Shown piece after piece: positions 35,937-44,837 of a stretch of DNA of 64,000 bases. Position numbers and translations under genes: made by a program. The DNA comes from Candidimonas sp. SYP-B2681. GTDB taxonomy: Bacteria; Pseudomonadota; Gammaproteobacteria; Burkholderiales; Burkholderiaceae_B. The notes under the pieces were generated by a model that saw nothing but the letters and a program-made list of their open reading frames with translations, was not told where the DNA came from and did no database searches. Every line of letters starts with the position of its first letter. Position 1 is the stretch's first letter. Location: the NCBI RefSeq assembly GCF_003971065.1, contig NZ_RYDV01000005.1:124001-188000 (forward strand). The letters are read 5' to 3'.

Positions 35937-37778
35937 TTACTTAACGGATGCAACCTTCGTGGTTTGTAGAGCGCTATCGGGCAGTGCAAAAACCATCAGC
36001 ACGCCTCCGAGTTCGGTGTAGCGAGCCAGTTCTTTGTAGCCCCCCACCGCGCCCAGTCCTTCGGTTGGCCCCTCGAGCGCGGCTGCCAGACCGATACCCG
36101 CCCAGCCTCCAATTCCTGATAAGACGCCCACGTATTGTTTGCCTTTATATTCCCAAGTGGTGACGTTGCCGATAACGCCTGACGGAGTTTTGAATTTCCA
36201 CAACTCCTTGCCGTCGTTATCCACGGCCTTGAGGAAGCCTTCAAGCGTGCCGTAAAAATTTACGTTACCAGCAGTTGCTAATGCTCCGCTCCATACTGAG
36301 AACTTTTCAGGCTTGGACCAGACGATCTTGCCAGCGCCAGCGTCCCAGGCAATGAAGTTGCCCATGCCGCCATGACTTCCCGGTGTCGGGTACATAGACA
36401 GCGTTGCGCCGACATATGGTTGACCAGCCGTGTAATCGATCTGATACGGTTCGTAGTCCATGCAAACGTGGTTAGTTGGAACATAGAACAGACCTGTAAT
36501 CGGAGAGAACGCTGCCGGTTGTTGGTCTTTGGTTCCTAAAGCCGCAGGGCAAATGCCTTTGGTGTTCACGTCTTCACCATTTTGCAAGGTGCTGTATTTG
36601 GCATTCACTTGCGGCCGCCCGGTTTTCATGTCGACATGGGATGCCCAGTTCACCGTTGGGTCGAATTTCTCGGCGATCAGCAGCTCGCCGGTAATACGGT
36701 CCATAGTGTAGGCAAAACCGTTACGGTCGAAGTGCACCAGCGCTTTGCGGTCTTGTCCCTTTACTTTGATGTCGGCCAGTATCATCTCGTTGACACCGTC
36801 GTAATCCCATTCGTCATGTGGGGTCATTTGGTACACCCACTTGGCTACACCTGTGTCCAGATCGCGGGCAATGATCGCCATTGACCATTTGTTATCGCCG
36901 GGGCGTTGTTTAGGGTTCCAAGTTCCCGGGTTGGCAGAGCCGTAATAGACGAGGTTGGTCTCCGGGTCGTAACTGAACCAGCCCCAGGTCGTGCCGCCGC
37001 CGATTTTCCACTGATCCCCCTTCCATGTTTTGAGTGAAGAGTCGACCCCGACAGGGGCCATTTTCCCGTCCGTCCAAGTCATTGTTTTTTCCGGATCGAA
37101 CAGCATTTCCTTGTCGGGCCCGACCGAGTACCCCTTCCAGACTTCCTTACCGGTTTTCAAGTCATACGCTGTCAGGTGGCCCCGCACACCAAATTCCCCG
37201 CCGCTGATGCCGGTAAGTACCTTATCTTTAAAAATATGAGGCGCATTGGTGTTCGATTCGCCTATTTTGGGATTGCCGTTAACTGTTTTCCACACTTCTT
37301 TACCGGTCTTTGCATCTAGCGCGACAAGGGTTGTGTCAGCCTGCTGCAAGATGATTTTTCCATCACCAAACGCGAGGCCGCGATTTACGGTATCGCAACA
37401 CATTACAGCGATCACCGAGGGATCTTGCTTAGGCTCGTACTTCCAGAGCATGCGTTGATCTTCCAGACTGATGGCAAATACCTTATTAGGAAACGGGCTA
37501 TGCACGTACATGGTGTCGCCGATGACGAGTGGGCCGCCTTCGTGTCCGCGCAGTACGCCTGTCGAGAACGTCCAGGCGACCTGGAGGTCTTTGACGTTCT
37601 CGTTAGTAATCTGTTTAAGGGTGCTGAAGCGATGGTTTGCCAGATCGCCGGACTGCATGGCCCAATTCGCCGGGTTGGCCGCCGCCTCGTTCAGTTGTGT
37701 ATCTGCCTGTGCCGCACCGGTCGCCATCATGACCCCAGCGATGCATAGCACGTGTTTTAAAGATATCTTCAATGACAT
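35937..37778 (-). CDS. xoxF: Lanthanide-dependent PQQ methanol dehydrogenase XoxF
   Basis: A 613-residue quinoprotein with a signal peptide (cleavage after AQA, residue ~25) and an eight-bladed beta-propeller. It oxidises methanol (and often other short alcohols) in the periplasm. The catalytic aspartate is D325 in [11 protein letters not shown]; the second aspartate two residues later, D327, is the lanthanide marker, where calcium enzymes (MxaF) have alanine. The vicinal cysteine pair is C127-C128, and E195 and N283 fit the other metal ligands. No mxaI-like small subunit is nearby. GGAGA precedes the ATG at 37778. A sigma-54 promoter lies 90-106 bases upstream. Confidence 0.96.
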   Translation of the reverse strand: MSLKISLKHVLCIAGVMMATGAAQADTQLNEAAANPANWAMQSGDLANHRFSTLKQITNENVKDLQVAWTFSTGVLRGHEGGPLVIGDTMYVHSPFPNKVFAISLEDQRMLWKYEPKQDPSVIAVMCCDTVNRGLAFGDGKIILQQADTTLVALDAKTGKEVWKTVNGNPKIGESNTNAPHIFKDKVLTGISGGEFGVRGHLTAYDLKTGKEVWKGYSVGPDKEMLFDPEKTMTWTDGKMAPVGVDSSLKTWKGDQWKIGGGTTWGWFSYDPETNLVYYGSANPGTWNPKQRPGDNKWSMAIIARDLDTGVAKWVYQMTPHDEWDYDGVNEMILADIKVKGQDRKALVHFDRNGFAYTMDRITGELLIAEKFDPTVNWASHVDMKTGRPQVNAKYSTLQNGEDVNTKGICPAALGTKDQQPAAFSPITGLFYVPTNHVCMDYEPYQIDYTAGQPYVGATLSMYPTPGSHGGMGNFIAWDAGAGKIVWSKPEKFSVWSGALATAGNVNFYGTLEGFLKAVDNDGKELWKFKTPSGVIGNVTTWEYKGKQYVGVLSGIGGWAGIGLAAALEGPTEGLGAVGGYKELARYTELGGVLMVFALPDSALQTTKVASVK

Positions 37779-37868
37779 GTCTATCTCCGTTATGGTTTTA
37801 CGGCAAGGCACGGAATGAAATCCGGTTCAGCATTTCGGCGCCTCGACGGCTAGCTGCACGTTTTGTGA

Positions 37869-37884
37869 AGCACTAATCGTGCCA
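37869..37884 (-). promoter_or_regulatory. Sigma-54 (-24/-12) promoter of xoxF
   Basis: On the minus strand TGGCAC, five bases, GTGCT: GG and GC are exactly ten bases apart and only one consensus position (TTGCW) differs. RNA would start near 37858, leaving an 80-base leader before xoxF. A sigma-54 activator gene lies in the same cluster. Confidence 0.75.
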
Positions 37885-37983
37885 GGAATTGACGTCAGCT
37901 AGGCTATGGTCAAGAAGCCGCCTTCGAATCTGAAGATATTGGCCGCCAGTTGCTTCAGGCCCGCATTAGATGTCCTGCACGCT

Positions 37984-38030
37984 GAACAATCATCAGATGC
38001 GAGTGTTCCGTTTAATGGACATATCTCCAT
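37984..38030. promoter_or_regulatory. Candidate activator-binding inverted repeats between two sigma-54 promoters
   Basis: Between the divergent sigma-54 promoters lie GAACA (37984-37988) with TGTTC about 15 bases on, and ATGGA-N6-TCCAT (38015-38030). Enhancer-type activators bind such repeats 80-200 bases from the promoter; both repeats lie at that distance from the xoxF promoter. Short arms make this tentative. Confidence 0.3.
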
Positions 38031-38085
38031 CTTTACAATTTGCTCTAACCTCGTTGACGGGCGGACCGGTCAAAGTTGGCCCTTG

Positions 38086-38101
38086 TGGCATGAGTCTTGC
38101 G
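38086..38101 (+). promoter_or_regulatory. Sigma-54 (-24/-12) promoter of relay genes
   Basis: TGGCAT, five bases, TTGCG on the plus strand, with GG and GC ten bases apart and nine of eleven consensus positions kept. RNA would start near 38112, 20 bases before the chosen ATG of the SoxH-like gene at 38132. It is divergent from the xoxF promoter 200 bases away. Confidence 0.65.
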
Positions 38102-38131
38102 ACACTGCAGCCCCAAGGGGACTCCAGGCTT

Positions 38132-39085
38132 ATGCAGCGACGTCATATGAAGCATAAAGGGGCAATAAACGTCTTGATCGGGTTTCTGGTTTCGGGCAGT
38201 CTGGTGCTTGCCGCGCAAGCGCAGGAACCGTTGTCCGTACAGCCCGTGTCATCGGGTGTCTTCGTACACATTGCTGTCCATGAGGATGCAACCGCTGACA
38301 ATCGCGGGATGATTGCAAATGTGGGCTTTATCATCGGGCAACGTTGCGTTGCTGTCATTGACTCCGGAGGAAGTCTGGCCGGAGGCCGGGCGCTTAGAGC
38401 GGCAATTCGCCTTCAGACGGACAAGCCGGTTTGTTATGTCATTAATACACATGTACATCCGGATCATATATACGGGAATTCGGCATTTATTGAGGATAGA
38501 CCGCGTTATATAGGGCATCGTAACCTTGCCGCCGCGATGCGTGCTCGGCAGGTCTATTACGCCGCTTATCTTGACCGGACAATAGGTACGGAATTGGCGC
38601 GGCCCAGTGCGCTTGTATTTCCCGATCAATTCGTAGATTCTGTACAGGAAATCGATTTGGGTGATCGCAAGCTCATCCTGCAGGCGTGGCCAACGTCGCA
38701 TACCGATAATGACTTGACGGTTTTCGATGTGCAAACGGCCACATTATGGCTGGGCGATTTATTATTTCGAGAAAGAATTCCGACTCTCGACGGCAGGCTT
38801 GCCGGCTGGCTTTCAACGATGACGCAACTCGAATCCATACCCGCACGTCAGGTGGTGCCTGGCCATGGTCAATTCAGTAGTGATTGGCCAGCAGTGTTGA
38901 TACCGCAGCGCGAGTATCTGCAGCGCCTGCAAAAGGATGTCCGTTCTGCTTTAAAGGCAAATCGTTCGCTCCAACAAGCAACAGATGAAATTGGGGCGTC
39001 GAATCGGGCGCAGTGGAAATTATTTGAAGAGTCGCATCGCCATAATGTGACTGCTGCCTTCACCGAACTCGAGTGGGAGGATTAA
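38132..39085 (+). CDS. Quinoprotein relay zinc metallohydrolase, SoxH-like (first)
   Basis: A 317-residue secreted metallo-beta-lactamase-fold protein with signal peptide (cleavage near AQA, about residue 30). The metal motif THVHPDH (H107, H109, D111, H112) is intact, and later ligands are in TSHTDNDL and VPGHGQ. It resembles the SoxH-related proteins found only with PQQ dehydrogenases and SoxYZ-like carriers. Its substrate is unknown; a persulfide or thioester on the carrier has been thought of from the Sox analogy. The ATG at 38132 is chosen because a sigma-54 promoter would start RNA near 38112; a longer frame reaches back to 37970. The SoxYZ-like gene follows. Confidence 0.85.
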   Translation: MQRRHMKHKGAINVLIGFLVSGSLVLAAQAQEPLSVQPVSSGVFVHIAVHEDATADNRGMIANVGFIIGQRCVAVIDSGGSLAGGRALRAAIRLQTDKPVCYVINTHVHPDHIYGNSAFIEDRPRYIGHRNLAAAMRARQVYYAAYLDRTIGTELARPSALVFPDQFVDSVQEIDLGDRKLILQAWPTSHTDNDLTVFDVQTATLWLGDLLFRERIPTLDGRLAGWLSTMTQLESIPARQVVPGHGQFSSDWPAVLIPQREYLQRLQKDVRSALKANRSLQQATDEIGASNRAQWKLFEESHRHNVTAAFTELEWED

Positions 39086-39141
39086 CCCGCTTGTCTACAG
39101 TTTGGAATCGGAGTACAAAAACAAAAGGATCAGGAGGTGTC

Positions 39142-39966
39142 ATGAACGCTTTTCTTTACTGGATTCGGCGTGTTGTTGCCGGCCTGCTGGTAGCGGTGCC
39201 AATGGCGGCGATGTCGGCTGAATTGTCCAATCCGCCCGACAGTCCAATGTGGCAAAAGCTTCATGCAGGTCTTTTTCAGAACAGGCCTATAAGTGATGAC
39301 GGCAACGAACTTATTCAGCTGACAGCCCCCAAACGAGCTGAAGACGCTGCGGTGGTGCCCATTTCGATCCGCGCAAAAATACTGCAGTCTCCCGAGCGCT
39401 ACATCAAGTCCATATATTTGATTGTTGACGATAATCCCGCGCCTCTGGCGGCGGTGTTCCATATGACGCCCGAAAGTGGACGTGCCGATATTGAAACGCG
39501 AATTCGCGTTGAGCAATACACCTATGTGCGAGCAGTAGTTCAGACGAACGATGGTGCACTTGCCATGACGAAGGTGTACGTCAAGGCGTCTGGCGGATGT
39601 TCCGCACCTGCGAACCGGCAAGGGCCTGGGGGCGATGACCAACTGGGCAAAATAAAGCTTATGACGCAGGAATCGCCGCCCTTGAATCAGCCCGTAATGG
39701 TGCAGTTGATGATACGTCACCCAAATGCCTCGGGCATGGTAATGGATCAGGCGACCCGGCTTTATCAGCCGCCACATTATGTACGCAAGCTGGACGTCTC
39801 ATATGCGGGTAAACCGGTAATGAGCGCAGATGTCGATTTTGGAATCAGCGAAAACCCAAACTTCCGCTTCTATTTCATTCCGTCGACTCACGGCGTCTTA
39901 ACTGCCAGAGCCGAAGATTCAAACGACTTGGTCTTCGATACGTCGTTGGAGGTCCGTCCAGAATAG
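39142..39966 (+). CDS. Quinoprotein dehydrogenase-associated SoxYZ-like carrier
   Basis: A 274-residue secreted protein (signal peptide cleaved near MSA, residue ~26). The first half resembles SoxY, including an internal GGCSAP with C153 where SoxY has its substrate-carrying C-terminal cysteine. The second half (about 170-274) resembles SoxZ. Such fused SoxYZ-like proteins are found beside PQQ alcohol dehydrogenases rather than thiosulfate oxidation genes. AGGAGGTG just before the ATG at 39142 is a very strong ribosome site. It lies 56 bases behind the SoxH-like gene. Confidence 0.87.
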   Translation: MNAFLYWIRRVVAGLLVAVPMAAMSAELSNPPDSPMWQKLHAGLFQNRPISDDGNELIQLTAPKRAEDAAVVPISIRAKILQSPERYIKSIYLIVDDNPAPLAAVFHMTPESGRADIETRIRVEQYTYVRAVVQTNDGALAMTKVYVKASGGCSAPANRQGPGGDDQLGKIKLMTQESPPLNQPVMVQLMIRHPNASGMVMDQATRLYQPPHYVRKLDVSYAGKPVMSADVDFGISENPNFRFYFIPSTHGVLTARAEDSNDLVFDTSLEVRPE

Positions 39967-40025
39967 ATAAACGGCCGGGTATTACCATCGGAGCCGGCGC
40001 CTGCACTATCGGCAGCAATCTCGAC

Positions 40026-40580
40026 CTAGTTGGCCTGCTTGTTTTCAACCATACTGCGTACCATATAGCGAATTCCTCGGCTCCAGGTTTGATCGGTGTT
40101 GCCGCGGATATCCACTGATTTATTCAGAACTATATTGCCAGTTTGTACATCGCGTACTTGAATATTGATGTTCAAAATAAGGTTGCTGACTTTCTGGACC
40201 CAGCCTGTCAATACGCGGGGCGTATTCAATGCGTGCCCAATGTCGACGTCGCATCCATTGCAGCTGTGCAATTCGAAGCGTTTTTGCAATTCGGCGATCA
40301 GTGAGGCTGCCGGAGCGTTATCGACGACGGTATACAACTGATTTTCTGCAATGGCTTCACGCAGCTGCTGGCTTATCATGGCGAGCCGCCTTTTTTGTTC
40401 GGCGTCCTTTGCCGATTCACCGGTATTGTCGATAAGCTCAAAGTCCATTATTGCAATGGAGTGTTTTTGCGGTTCGTCGGTGGCGCAGATAAAAGGCGCA
40501 TAACCGATCAAGGCGGCCGCACACAAAGTTCGGGCCGCAGAAAGCATAGAAGCATGACGCTTATTTAAGGAAGCATTCAT
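40026..40580 (-). CDS. Secreted DUF2380/DUF3280-like protein
   Basis: A 184-residue protein with a signal peptide (cleavage near ICA, residue ~33). The core HSIAIMDFELIDNTGE followed by QLREAIAENQLYTVVD resembles DUF2380/DUF3280 proteins, and distantly the fold of curli- or TolB-related secreted proteins. A cysteine pair CNGC (about 104-107) may bind metal or form a disulfide. The ATG at 40580 overlaps the upstream gene by 20 bases, so both are co-translated; the ATG at 40547 is an alternative start. Function unknown. Such genes occur near PQQ dehydrogenase clusters. Confidence 0.7.
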   Translation of the reverse strand: MNASLNKRHASMLSAARTLCAAALIGYAPFICATDEPQKHSIAIMDFELIDNTGESAKDAEQKRRLAMISQQLREAIAENQLYTVVDNAPAASLIAELQKRFELHSCNGCDVDIGHALNTPRVLTGWVQKVSNLILNINIQVRDVQTGNIVLNKSVDIRGNTDQTWSRGIRYMVRSMVENKQAN

Positions 40581-40920
40581 CGGCGGCTTTGCCTTCGATT
40601 GCCTTGTATTTCTTCGCCATTACCTTAACCTGTTCCGGGTCGCGGAATTCAGCGCCGCGCTCGCCGCCTAAACGCAAGTACTTCGACGCCGTGGATATTT
40701 CGGCATATTCAATAAATGAAGCTTGCTTTGCAATTTCATCGATGACGCAGGAGCACTTATAGAAAGATTCATAGTTTTTCCCGCTGTGACTCTGCATGCA
40801 TTCCAACACATACTCGACACGTGTCGTGGTGGGAAAATCGTTAGTGGACTGTGCCGTAGCTGCAACTGGCATACTGATTGCTAAAGTAATGAAGAGCGCT
40901 GCCAACCTGGAGAGCTTCAT
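40561..40920 (-). CDS. Small secreted cysteine-containing protein, unknown function
   Basis: A 119-residue protein with a clear signal peptide (cleavage near TATA, residue ~23), so about 95 residues in the periplasm. It has four cysteines (C41, C57 and C59 within the KCSCV segment, and C116), enough for two disulfides. The segment RVEYVLECMQSHSGKNYESFYKCSC resembles small proteins that occur beside PQQ dehydrogenases and SoxYZ-like carriers. First gene of a two-gene minus-strand unit with the DUF2380-like gene. No function can be assigned. Confidence 0.72.
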   Translation of the reverse strand: MKLSRLAALFITLAISMPVAATAQSTNDFPTTTRVEYVLECMQSHSGKNYESFYKCSCVIDEIAKQASFIEYAEISTASKYLRLGGERGAEFRDPEQVKVMAKKYKAIEGKAADECFLK

Positions 40921-41046
40921 ATATTCCCCTGAATGCGAATAATCGTAGTGACGACAAAATCGGAAGCCAGAATCCCAAAGGGGAAGATCATCGAGGCCTG
41001 ATGACTTCTCGAATCCTATGCGGCTCTATGGGTGATAGCAAAAGCC

Positions 41047-41982
41047 ATGCCATTTTTATTATTAGTGCTGATATTGTGCGGGGCGAGTTCGTTGATGCCA
41101 GCTTCAGCAACGGAGTCACGGGTTCCCCCTATGCAGGAACTCGCGCCGGGCGTCTATGCGATCATCGGAGAAAACGCCGAGGCGGCTCCTGAGAATCATG
41201 GGGCGGTCGGCAATCAGGGCGTCCTGATCGGTGACGATGGCGTGATTCTTATTGACACGGGTACCAGCGCGCGCTACGCAGCTGAGCAGTTAGACGCGTT
41301 GAAGCGCCTTACCCCCAAGCCGGTCGTGCTGGCCATCAATACGCATCAAAGTCCCGCGTTTGTCTTTGGAAACGGCACACTTGCGCTACAAGGTGTGCCA
41401 ATTCTTGCACACCGCGACGTTGCCGACTTGATCCGCCAGCGTTGCGAACGATGCCTGAAGAAACTCAACGAGGTATTGGGAGCGCAGGAAATGGCGGGGA
41501 CTACAGTCACCGTTCCAGACAGGCTTATTGAAGGCGCAATGGTCATTACTGTCGCCGGACGGCAGTTGGATATCGTGTATTTCGGCCACACCTCGTCCCC
41601 AGGCTCAATAGGGATTATCGATCGGGCGTCCGGTGTGTTATTTGCGGGCGGTTTGGTTTCAATCGGTCGGATTCCCGACGTAAAAGATGCCCGCATTGAT
41701 AATTGGCTAGACGCTCTCGACAAGTTGAAGGCTCGCAAGCCCCGGCTTCTAGTGCCTGGCGAAGGGCCGGTATCTGCCCCATCACAGGTCGATGATCTAG
41801 CCGGTTATTTAAGGGCCTTACAGAGTTCGGTCATTGGGGTTTATAAGGGCGGGGCAGGACTTGGCGAGGCAGCAAAGCTGTCTCGACTTCCGCAATTCGA
41901 ACGTTGGCCTTTATACGATCCTCTACACAACAAAAACGTCGAGCAGCTCTATCTTCAGCTCGAGCGCGAAGCTCTCCAATAG
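41047..41982 (+). CDS. Quinoprotein relay metallohydrolase-like protein (second), altered metal site
   Basis: A 311-residue secreted protein of metallo-beta-lactamase fold, signal peptide cleaved near SATE (residue ~22). The fold markers [14 protein letters not shown] and LLVPGEGPV are present, but the metal motif reads [11 protein letters not shown] where HxHxDH is expected, so only H100 is left. It is the second member of the SoxH-like pair found in such clusters. It may bind rather than hydrolyse its ligand. The start is uncertain: ATG 41047 is used, GTG 41032 is possible. It precedes gfa. Confidence 0.8.
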   Translation: MPFLLLVLILCGASSLMPASATESRVPPMQELAPGVYAIIGENAEAAPENHGAVGNQGVLIGDDGVILIDTGTSARYAAEQLDALKRLTPKPVVLAINTHQSPAFVFGNGTLALQGVPILAHRDVADLIRQRCERCLKKLNEVLGAQEMAGTTVTVPDRLIEGAMVITVAGRQLDIVYFGHTSSPGSIGIIDRASGVLFAGGLVSIGRIPDVKDARIDNWLDALDKLKARKPRLLVPGEGPVSAPSQVDDLAGYLRALQSSVIGVYKGGAGLGEAAKLSRLPQFERWPLYDPLHNKNVEQLYLQLEREALQ

Positions 41983-42030
41983 CGCAACATCGGGCGGGTA
42001 TCGTTAAGACCGAACTCATCTTCTCAAAAC

Positions 42031-42046
42031 TGGCGCGGTTATTGCT
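42031..42046 (+). promoter_or_regulatory. Sigma-54 (-24/-12) promoter of gfa-frmA-fghA
   Basis: TGGCGC, five bases, TTGCT: ten of eleven consensus positions agree and GG and GC are ten bases apart. RNA would start near 42057, about 80 bases before gfa. The same spacing is seen at xoxF. Confidence 0.7.
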
Positions 42047-42137
42047 AAGCATTGGGAAGCTGGCATATAGCCACTCACCCAGGGGTCCTGGTTATCAGAA
42101 AGTCGGTCGGACCTTATTGTTTATTAGGAGACAAAAA

Positions 42138-42701
42138 ATGAGCATAAAAATTCATCCGGCGGTCGACGATGGCATCAGGCCCGCAACTCCGGGATTCGCA
42201 GGAGGAACGCTGTTGTGCGACTGCGCAGATAATAAAGTCGAGGTGACCATCAGTTCGCAAACAGCCCATAACCACGTATGTGGTTGCTCCAAGTGCTGGA
42301 AGCCGGCTGGTTCATTATTTTCGCAGGTAGCTGTGGTATCGAGCGATGCCGTGAAGGTGACCGCCAATGCCGACAAGCTCAAGGTGGTAGATCCCAGCGC
42401 GACCATACAGCGCCACGCCTGCACCGGATGTGGCGTCCATATGTACGGACGCATCGAGGATAAAAACCATCCCTTCTATGGCCTGGACTTCGTACATACC
42501 GAGAGATCGCCGCAAACGGGATGGGCGGCACCGGAGTTCGCGGCATTCGTATCGTCGATTATCGAATCGGGCGCGCCGCCTGAGCAGATGGGTGCTATCA
42601 GAGCGCGTCTGGTCGAGTTAGGGCTGCCACCTTATGACTGCCTTTCGCCACCGCTCATGGATGCGATCGCCACCCATGTCGCCAAATCGAAAACACGATA
42701 A
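42138..42701 (+). CDS. gfa: S-(hydroxymethyl)glutathione synthase
   Basis: A 187-residue Gfa-family enzyme that speeds the condensation of formaldehyde with glutathione. Zinc-binding cysteines are visible at C27 and C29 (LLCDC), C48, C50 and C53 (CGCSKC) and in CTGCG near 97-100. Length is right for the family. AGGAG (42126-42130) supports the ATG at 42138. It leads a three-gene row with frmA and fghA that turns formaldehyde into formate. Confidence 0.93.
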   Translation: MSIKIHPAVDDGIRPATPGFAGGTLLCDCADNKVEVTISSQTAHNHVCGCSKCWKPAGSLFSQVAVVSSDAVKVTANADKLKVVDPSATIQRHACTGCGVHMYGRIEDKNHPFYGLDFVHTERSPQTGWAAPEFAAFVSSIIESGAPPEQMGAIRARLVELGLPPYDCLSPPLMDAIATHVAKSKTR

Positions 42702-42720
42702 GCTACTGCGTTAACCTATG

Positions 42721-42739
42721 GGGGCGGCATAGCCGCCCC
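42721..42739 (+). other. Perfect hairpin between gfa and frmA
   Basis: GGGGCGGC (42721-42728) pairs with GCCGCCCC (42732-42739) around ATA. The following AAGCCATTTTATT has only a short T-run. It may lower read-through or protect message ends; frmA starts 30 bases on. Confidence 0.55.
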
Positions 42740-42768
42740 AAGCCATTTTATTAGAAGAGGAATTACCC

Positions 42769-43878
42769 ATGGACGTACGTGCAGCAGTAGCCACCAAGGC
42801 CGGCGCTCCGCTTACCATTGAAACAGTGCAACTCGAGGGGCCTCGCGCCGGCGAAGTGCTTGTCGAAATCAAGGCATCCGGGGTCTGCCATACTGACCTA
42901 TTCACATTGTCGGGCGATGATCCGGAAGGCCTGTTCCCCGCAATTCTCGGACACGAAGGCGCAGGCATCGTCGTCGAGGTAGGCGCCGGGGTCACGACGC
43001 TTAAAGCTGGCGATCACGTGATTCCGCTGTATACGCCCGAATGTCGAACATGTTCATATTGCCTCTCTCGCAAGACGAATCTTTGCCAGGCCATCCGTGA
43101 AACTCAGGGCCGCGGTGTCATGCCCGATGGCACCAGCCGCTTCAAAATGAACGGCAAAGAAGTGCTTCATTACATGGGCACATCGACGTTCTCGAATTAC
43201 ACCGTGGTGCCGGAGATCGCCTTGGCGAAAATCCGCGAAGACGCGCCATTCGAGAAGGTTTGCTATATAGGATGCGGCGTAACGACTGGTATTGGCGCGG
43301 TGATCAACACCGCCAAAGTGCAACCTGGCGAGAACGTGATTGTCTTTGGCCTCGGAGGGATCGGCTTAAACGTAATCCAGGGCGCACGTTTGGCCGGCGC
43401 TGACATGATTGTAGGGGTCGACATCAATCCGGCGCGGGAAGAACTCGCACGTAAGTTCGGCCTTACTCATTTTGTCAATCCTAACGAGGTAGAAGGCGAC
43501 CTGGTCCCCTATCTGGTGAACCTGACCAAAGGAGGAGGCGATCACACTTTTGAATGCATCGGTAATGTCAAGCTCATGCGCCAGGCCCTTGAGTCCGCTC
43601 ACAAGGGGTGGGGCAAAAGCACGATCATTGGCGTAGCAGGAGCTGGGCAAGAGATCGCTACTCGCCCTTTCCAGTTAGTTACGGGTCGCGTCTGGCAAGG
43701 CTCCGCTTTCGGCGGCGCGCGGGGGCGTACCGATGTGCCCAAGATCGTAGACTGGTATATGGACGGAAAGATCAACATCGACGACCTCATCACCCACGTG
43801 ATGCCGCTCGATAAAATCAATGATGCCTTCGATCTGATGAAAGAAGGAAAGTCCATTCGTTCGGTCGTGACGTTCTAA
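42769..43878 (+). CDS. frmA: S-(hydroxymethyl)glutathione dehydrogenase / class III alcohol dehydrogenase
   Basis: A 369-residue zinc enzyme that oxidises S-hydroxymethylglutathione to S-formylglutathione with NAD+. The catalytic zinc ligands lie in SGVCHTDL and LGHEGAG. The structural zinc site is the cysteine set in [16 protein letters not shown]. The nucleotide loop is [18 protein letters not shown] near 190. The full length is normal for class III (AdhC/FlhA/FrmA). AGAGGA precedes the ATG. It follows gfa and precedes fghA, giving consecutive steps of formaldehyde removal. Confidence 0.95.
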   Translation: MDVRAAVATKAGAPLTIETVQLEGPRAGEVLVEIKASGVCHTDLFTLSGDDPEGLFPAILGHEGAGIVVEVGAGVTTLKAGDHVIPLYTPECRTCSYCLSRKTNLCQAIRETQGRGVMPDGTSRFKMNGKEVLHYMGTSTFSNYTVVPEIALAKIREDAPFEKVCYIGCGVTTGIGAVINTAKVQPGENVIVFGLGGIGLNVIQGARLAGADMIVGVDINPAREELARKFGLTHFVNPNEVEGDLVPYLVNLTKGGGDHTFECIGNVKLMRQALESAHKGWGKSTIIGVAGAGQEIATRPFQLVTGRVWQGSAFGGARGRTDVPKIVDWYMDGKINIDDLITHVMPLDKINDAFDLMKEGKSIRSVVTF

Positions 43879-43894
43879 AGCACACCACCGATCG

Positions 43895-43934
43895 GGCCCA
43901 TGTGTCGCGTTAATGGCGGCGCATGGGCCATTTT
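43895..43934 (+). terminator. Terminator-like hairpin between frmA and fghA
   Basis: GGCCCATG (43895-43902) pairs with CATGGGCC (43922-43929), followed by ATTTTG. It lies in the 84-base gap between frmA and fghA and may reduce fghA expression. The T-run is short. Confidence 0.5.
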
Positions 43935-43962
43935 GCTATTTACGACTAACTGGATTAAAAAC

Positions 43963-44802
43963 ATGACGATCACTACCCTATCGAAAAACAAAAGCTTCGG
44001 AGGTCAGCAGGGCGTTTATAGCCACGAGTCGCTCGAGACCGGCACAACCATGAGGTTCGGTGTGTATTTGCCTCCCGCCGCCGAAGTGAAGCCCGTGCCA
44101 GTGCTTTTCTGGTTATCTGGCTTGACGTGCACCGAAGAAAACTTCATCGTTAAAGCCGGGGCGCAGCGTATGGCTGCTGAATTGGGGCTGGCCATCGTTA
44201 CGCCCGACACCAGTCCCCGCGGCTTGAATTATCCGGGCGATACCGACAGCTACGATTTCGGTGTAGGCGCAGGCTTTTATGTTGATGCCACAACAGCACC
44301 GTGGGCAAAGGGGTACAGAATGAGCTCCTACATCACGAAGGAACTGTTCGATCTGGTCTTTTCAGAGTTTTCGGTGGAGTCCGGTCGGGCGGGCATATTC
44401 GGGCATTCTATGGGGGGCCACGGAGCCCTGACGATAGGCCTGAAAAATCCAGAAAAATTCCGGACCATTTCGGCCTTCTCACCCATTGTGTCTCCTAGTA
44501 GATGCCCATGGGGTGAAAAGGCACTGTCCGGATATCTCGGTGCTGACCGCAGCACGTGGGACGAATACGATGCTACCTGCCTCGTCAGGAAATATGGCTG
44601 GTCCGGCCCGGAGATCCTTGTCGATCAAGGAAGCGCCGACCAGTTCCTGCAAGAGCAGCTCAAGCCGGAGCTGCTGGTGGACGCCTGCACCGAAGCGGGG
44701 GTCTCTTTGAATCTGCGCATGCAGCCTGGCTATGATCACAGTTACTTCTTCATTTCGACCTTTATCGAAGATCACCTGCGCCATCATGCAAGCCATCTGT
44801 AA
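43963..44802 (+). CDS. fghA: S-formylglutathione hydrolase
   Basis: A 279-residue serine hydrolase (esterase D family) that releases formate and glutathione. The nucleophile serine is in GHSMGGHGAL, and FWLSGLTCTEENF and GYDHSYFFISTFIEDH carry the oxyanion-loop and histidine regions typical of the family. The start at 43963 gives the normal N-terminus; no strong ribosome site is seen before it. Last gene of the formaldehyde row; it converges with ligD 35 bases on. Confidence 0.95.
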   Translation: MTITTLSKNKSFGGQQGVYSHESLETGTTMRFGVYLPPAAEVKPVPVLFWLSGLTCTEENFIVKAGAQRMAAELGLAIVTPDTSPRGLNYPGDTDSYDFGVGAGFYVDATTAPWAKGYRMSSYITKELFDLVFSEFSVESGRAGIFGHSMGGHGALTIGLKNPEKFRTISAFSPIVSPSRCPWGEKALSGYLGADRSTWDEYDATCLVRKYGWSGPEILVDQGSADQFLQEQLKPELLVDACTEAGVSLNLRMQPGYDHSYFFISTFIEDHLRHHASHL

Positions 44803-44837
44803 ATATTGTTGACGCATAGCCGTCCTGGCATGCTGGT

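Noticed and set aside
37970..38131. Longer N-terminus for the first SoxH-like protein
   Set aside because: It would contain the sigma-54 promoter in coding sequence and put 54 residues before a normal signal peptide.
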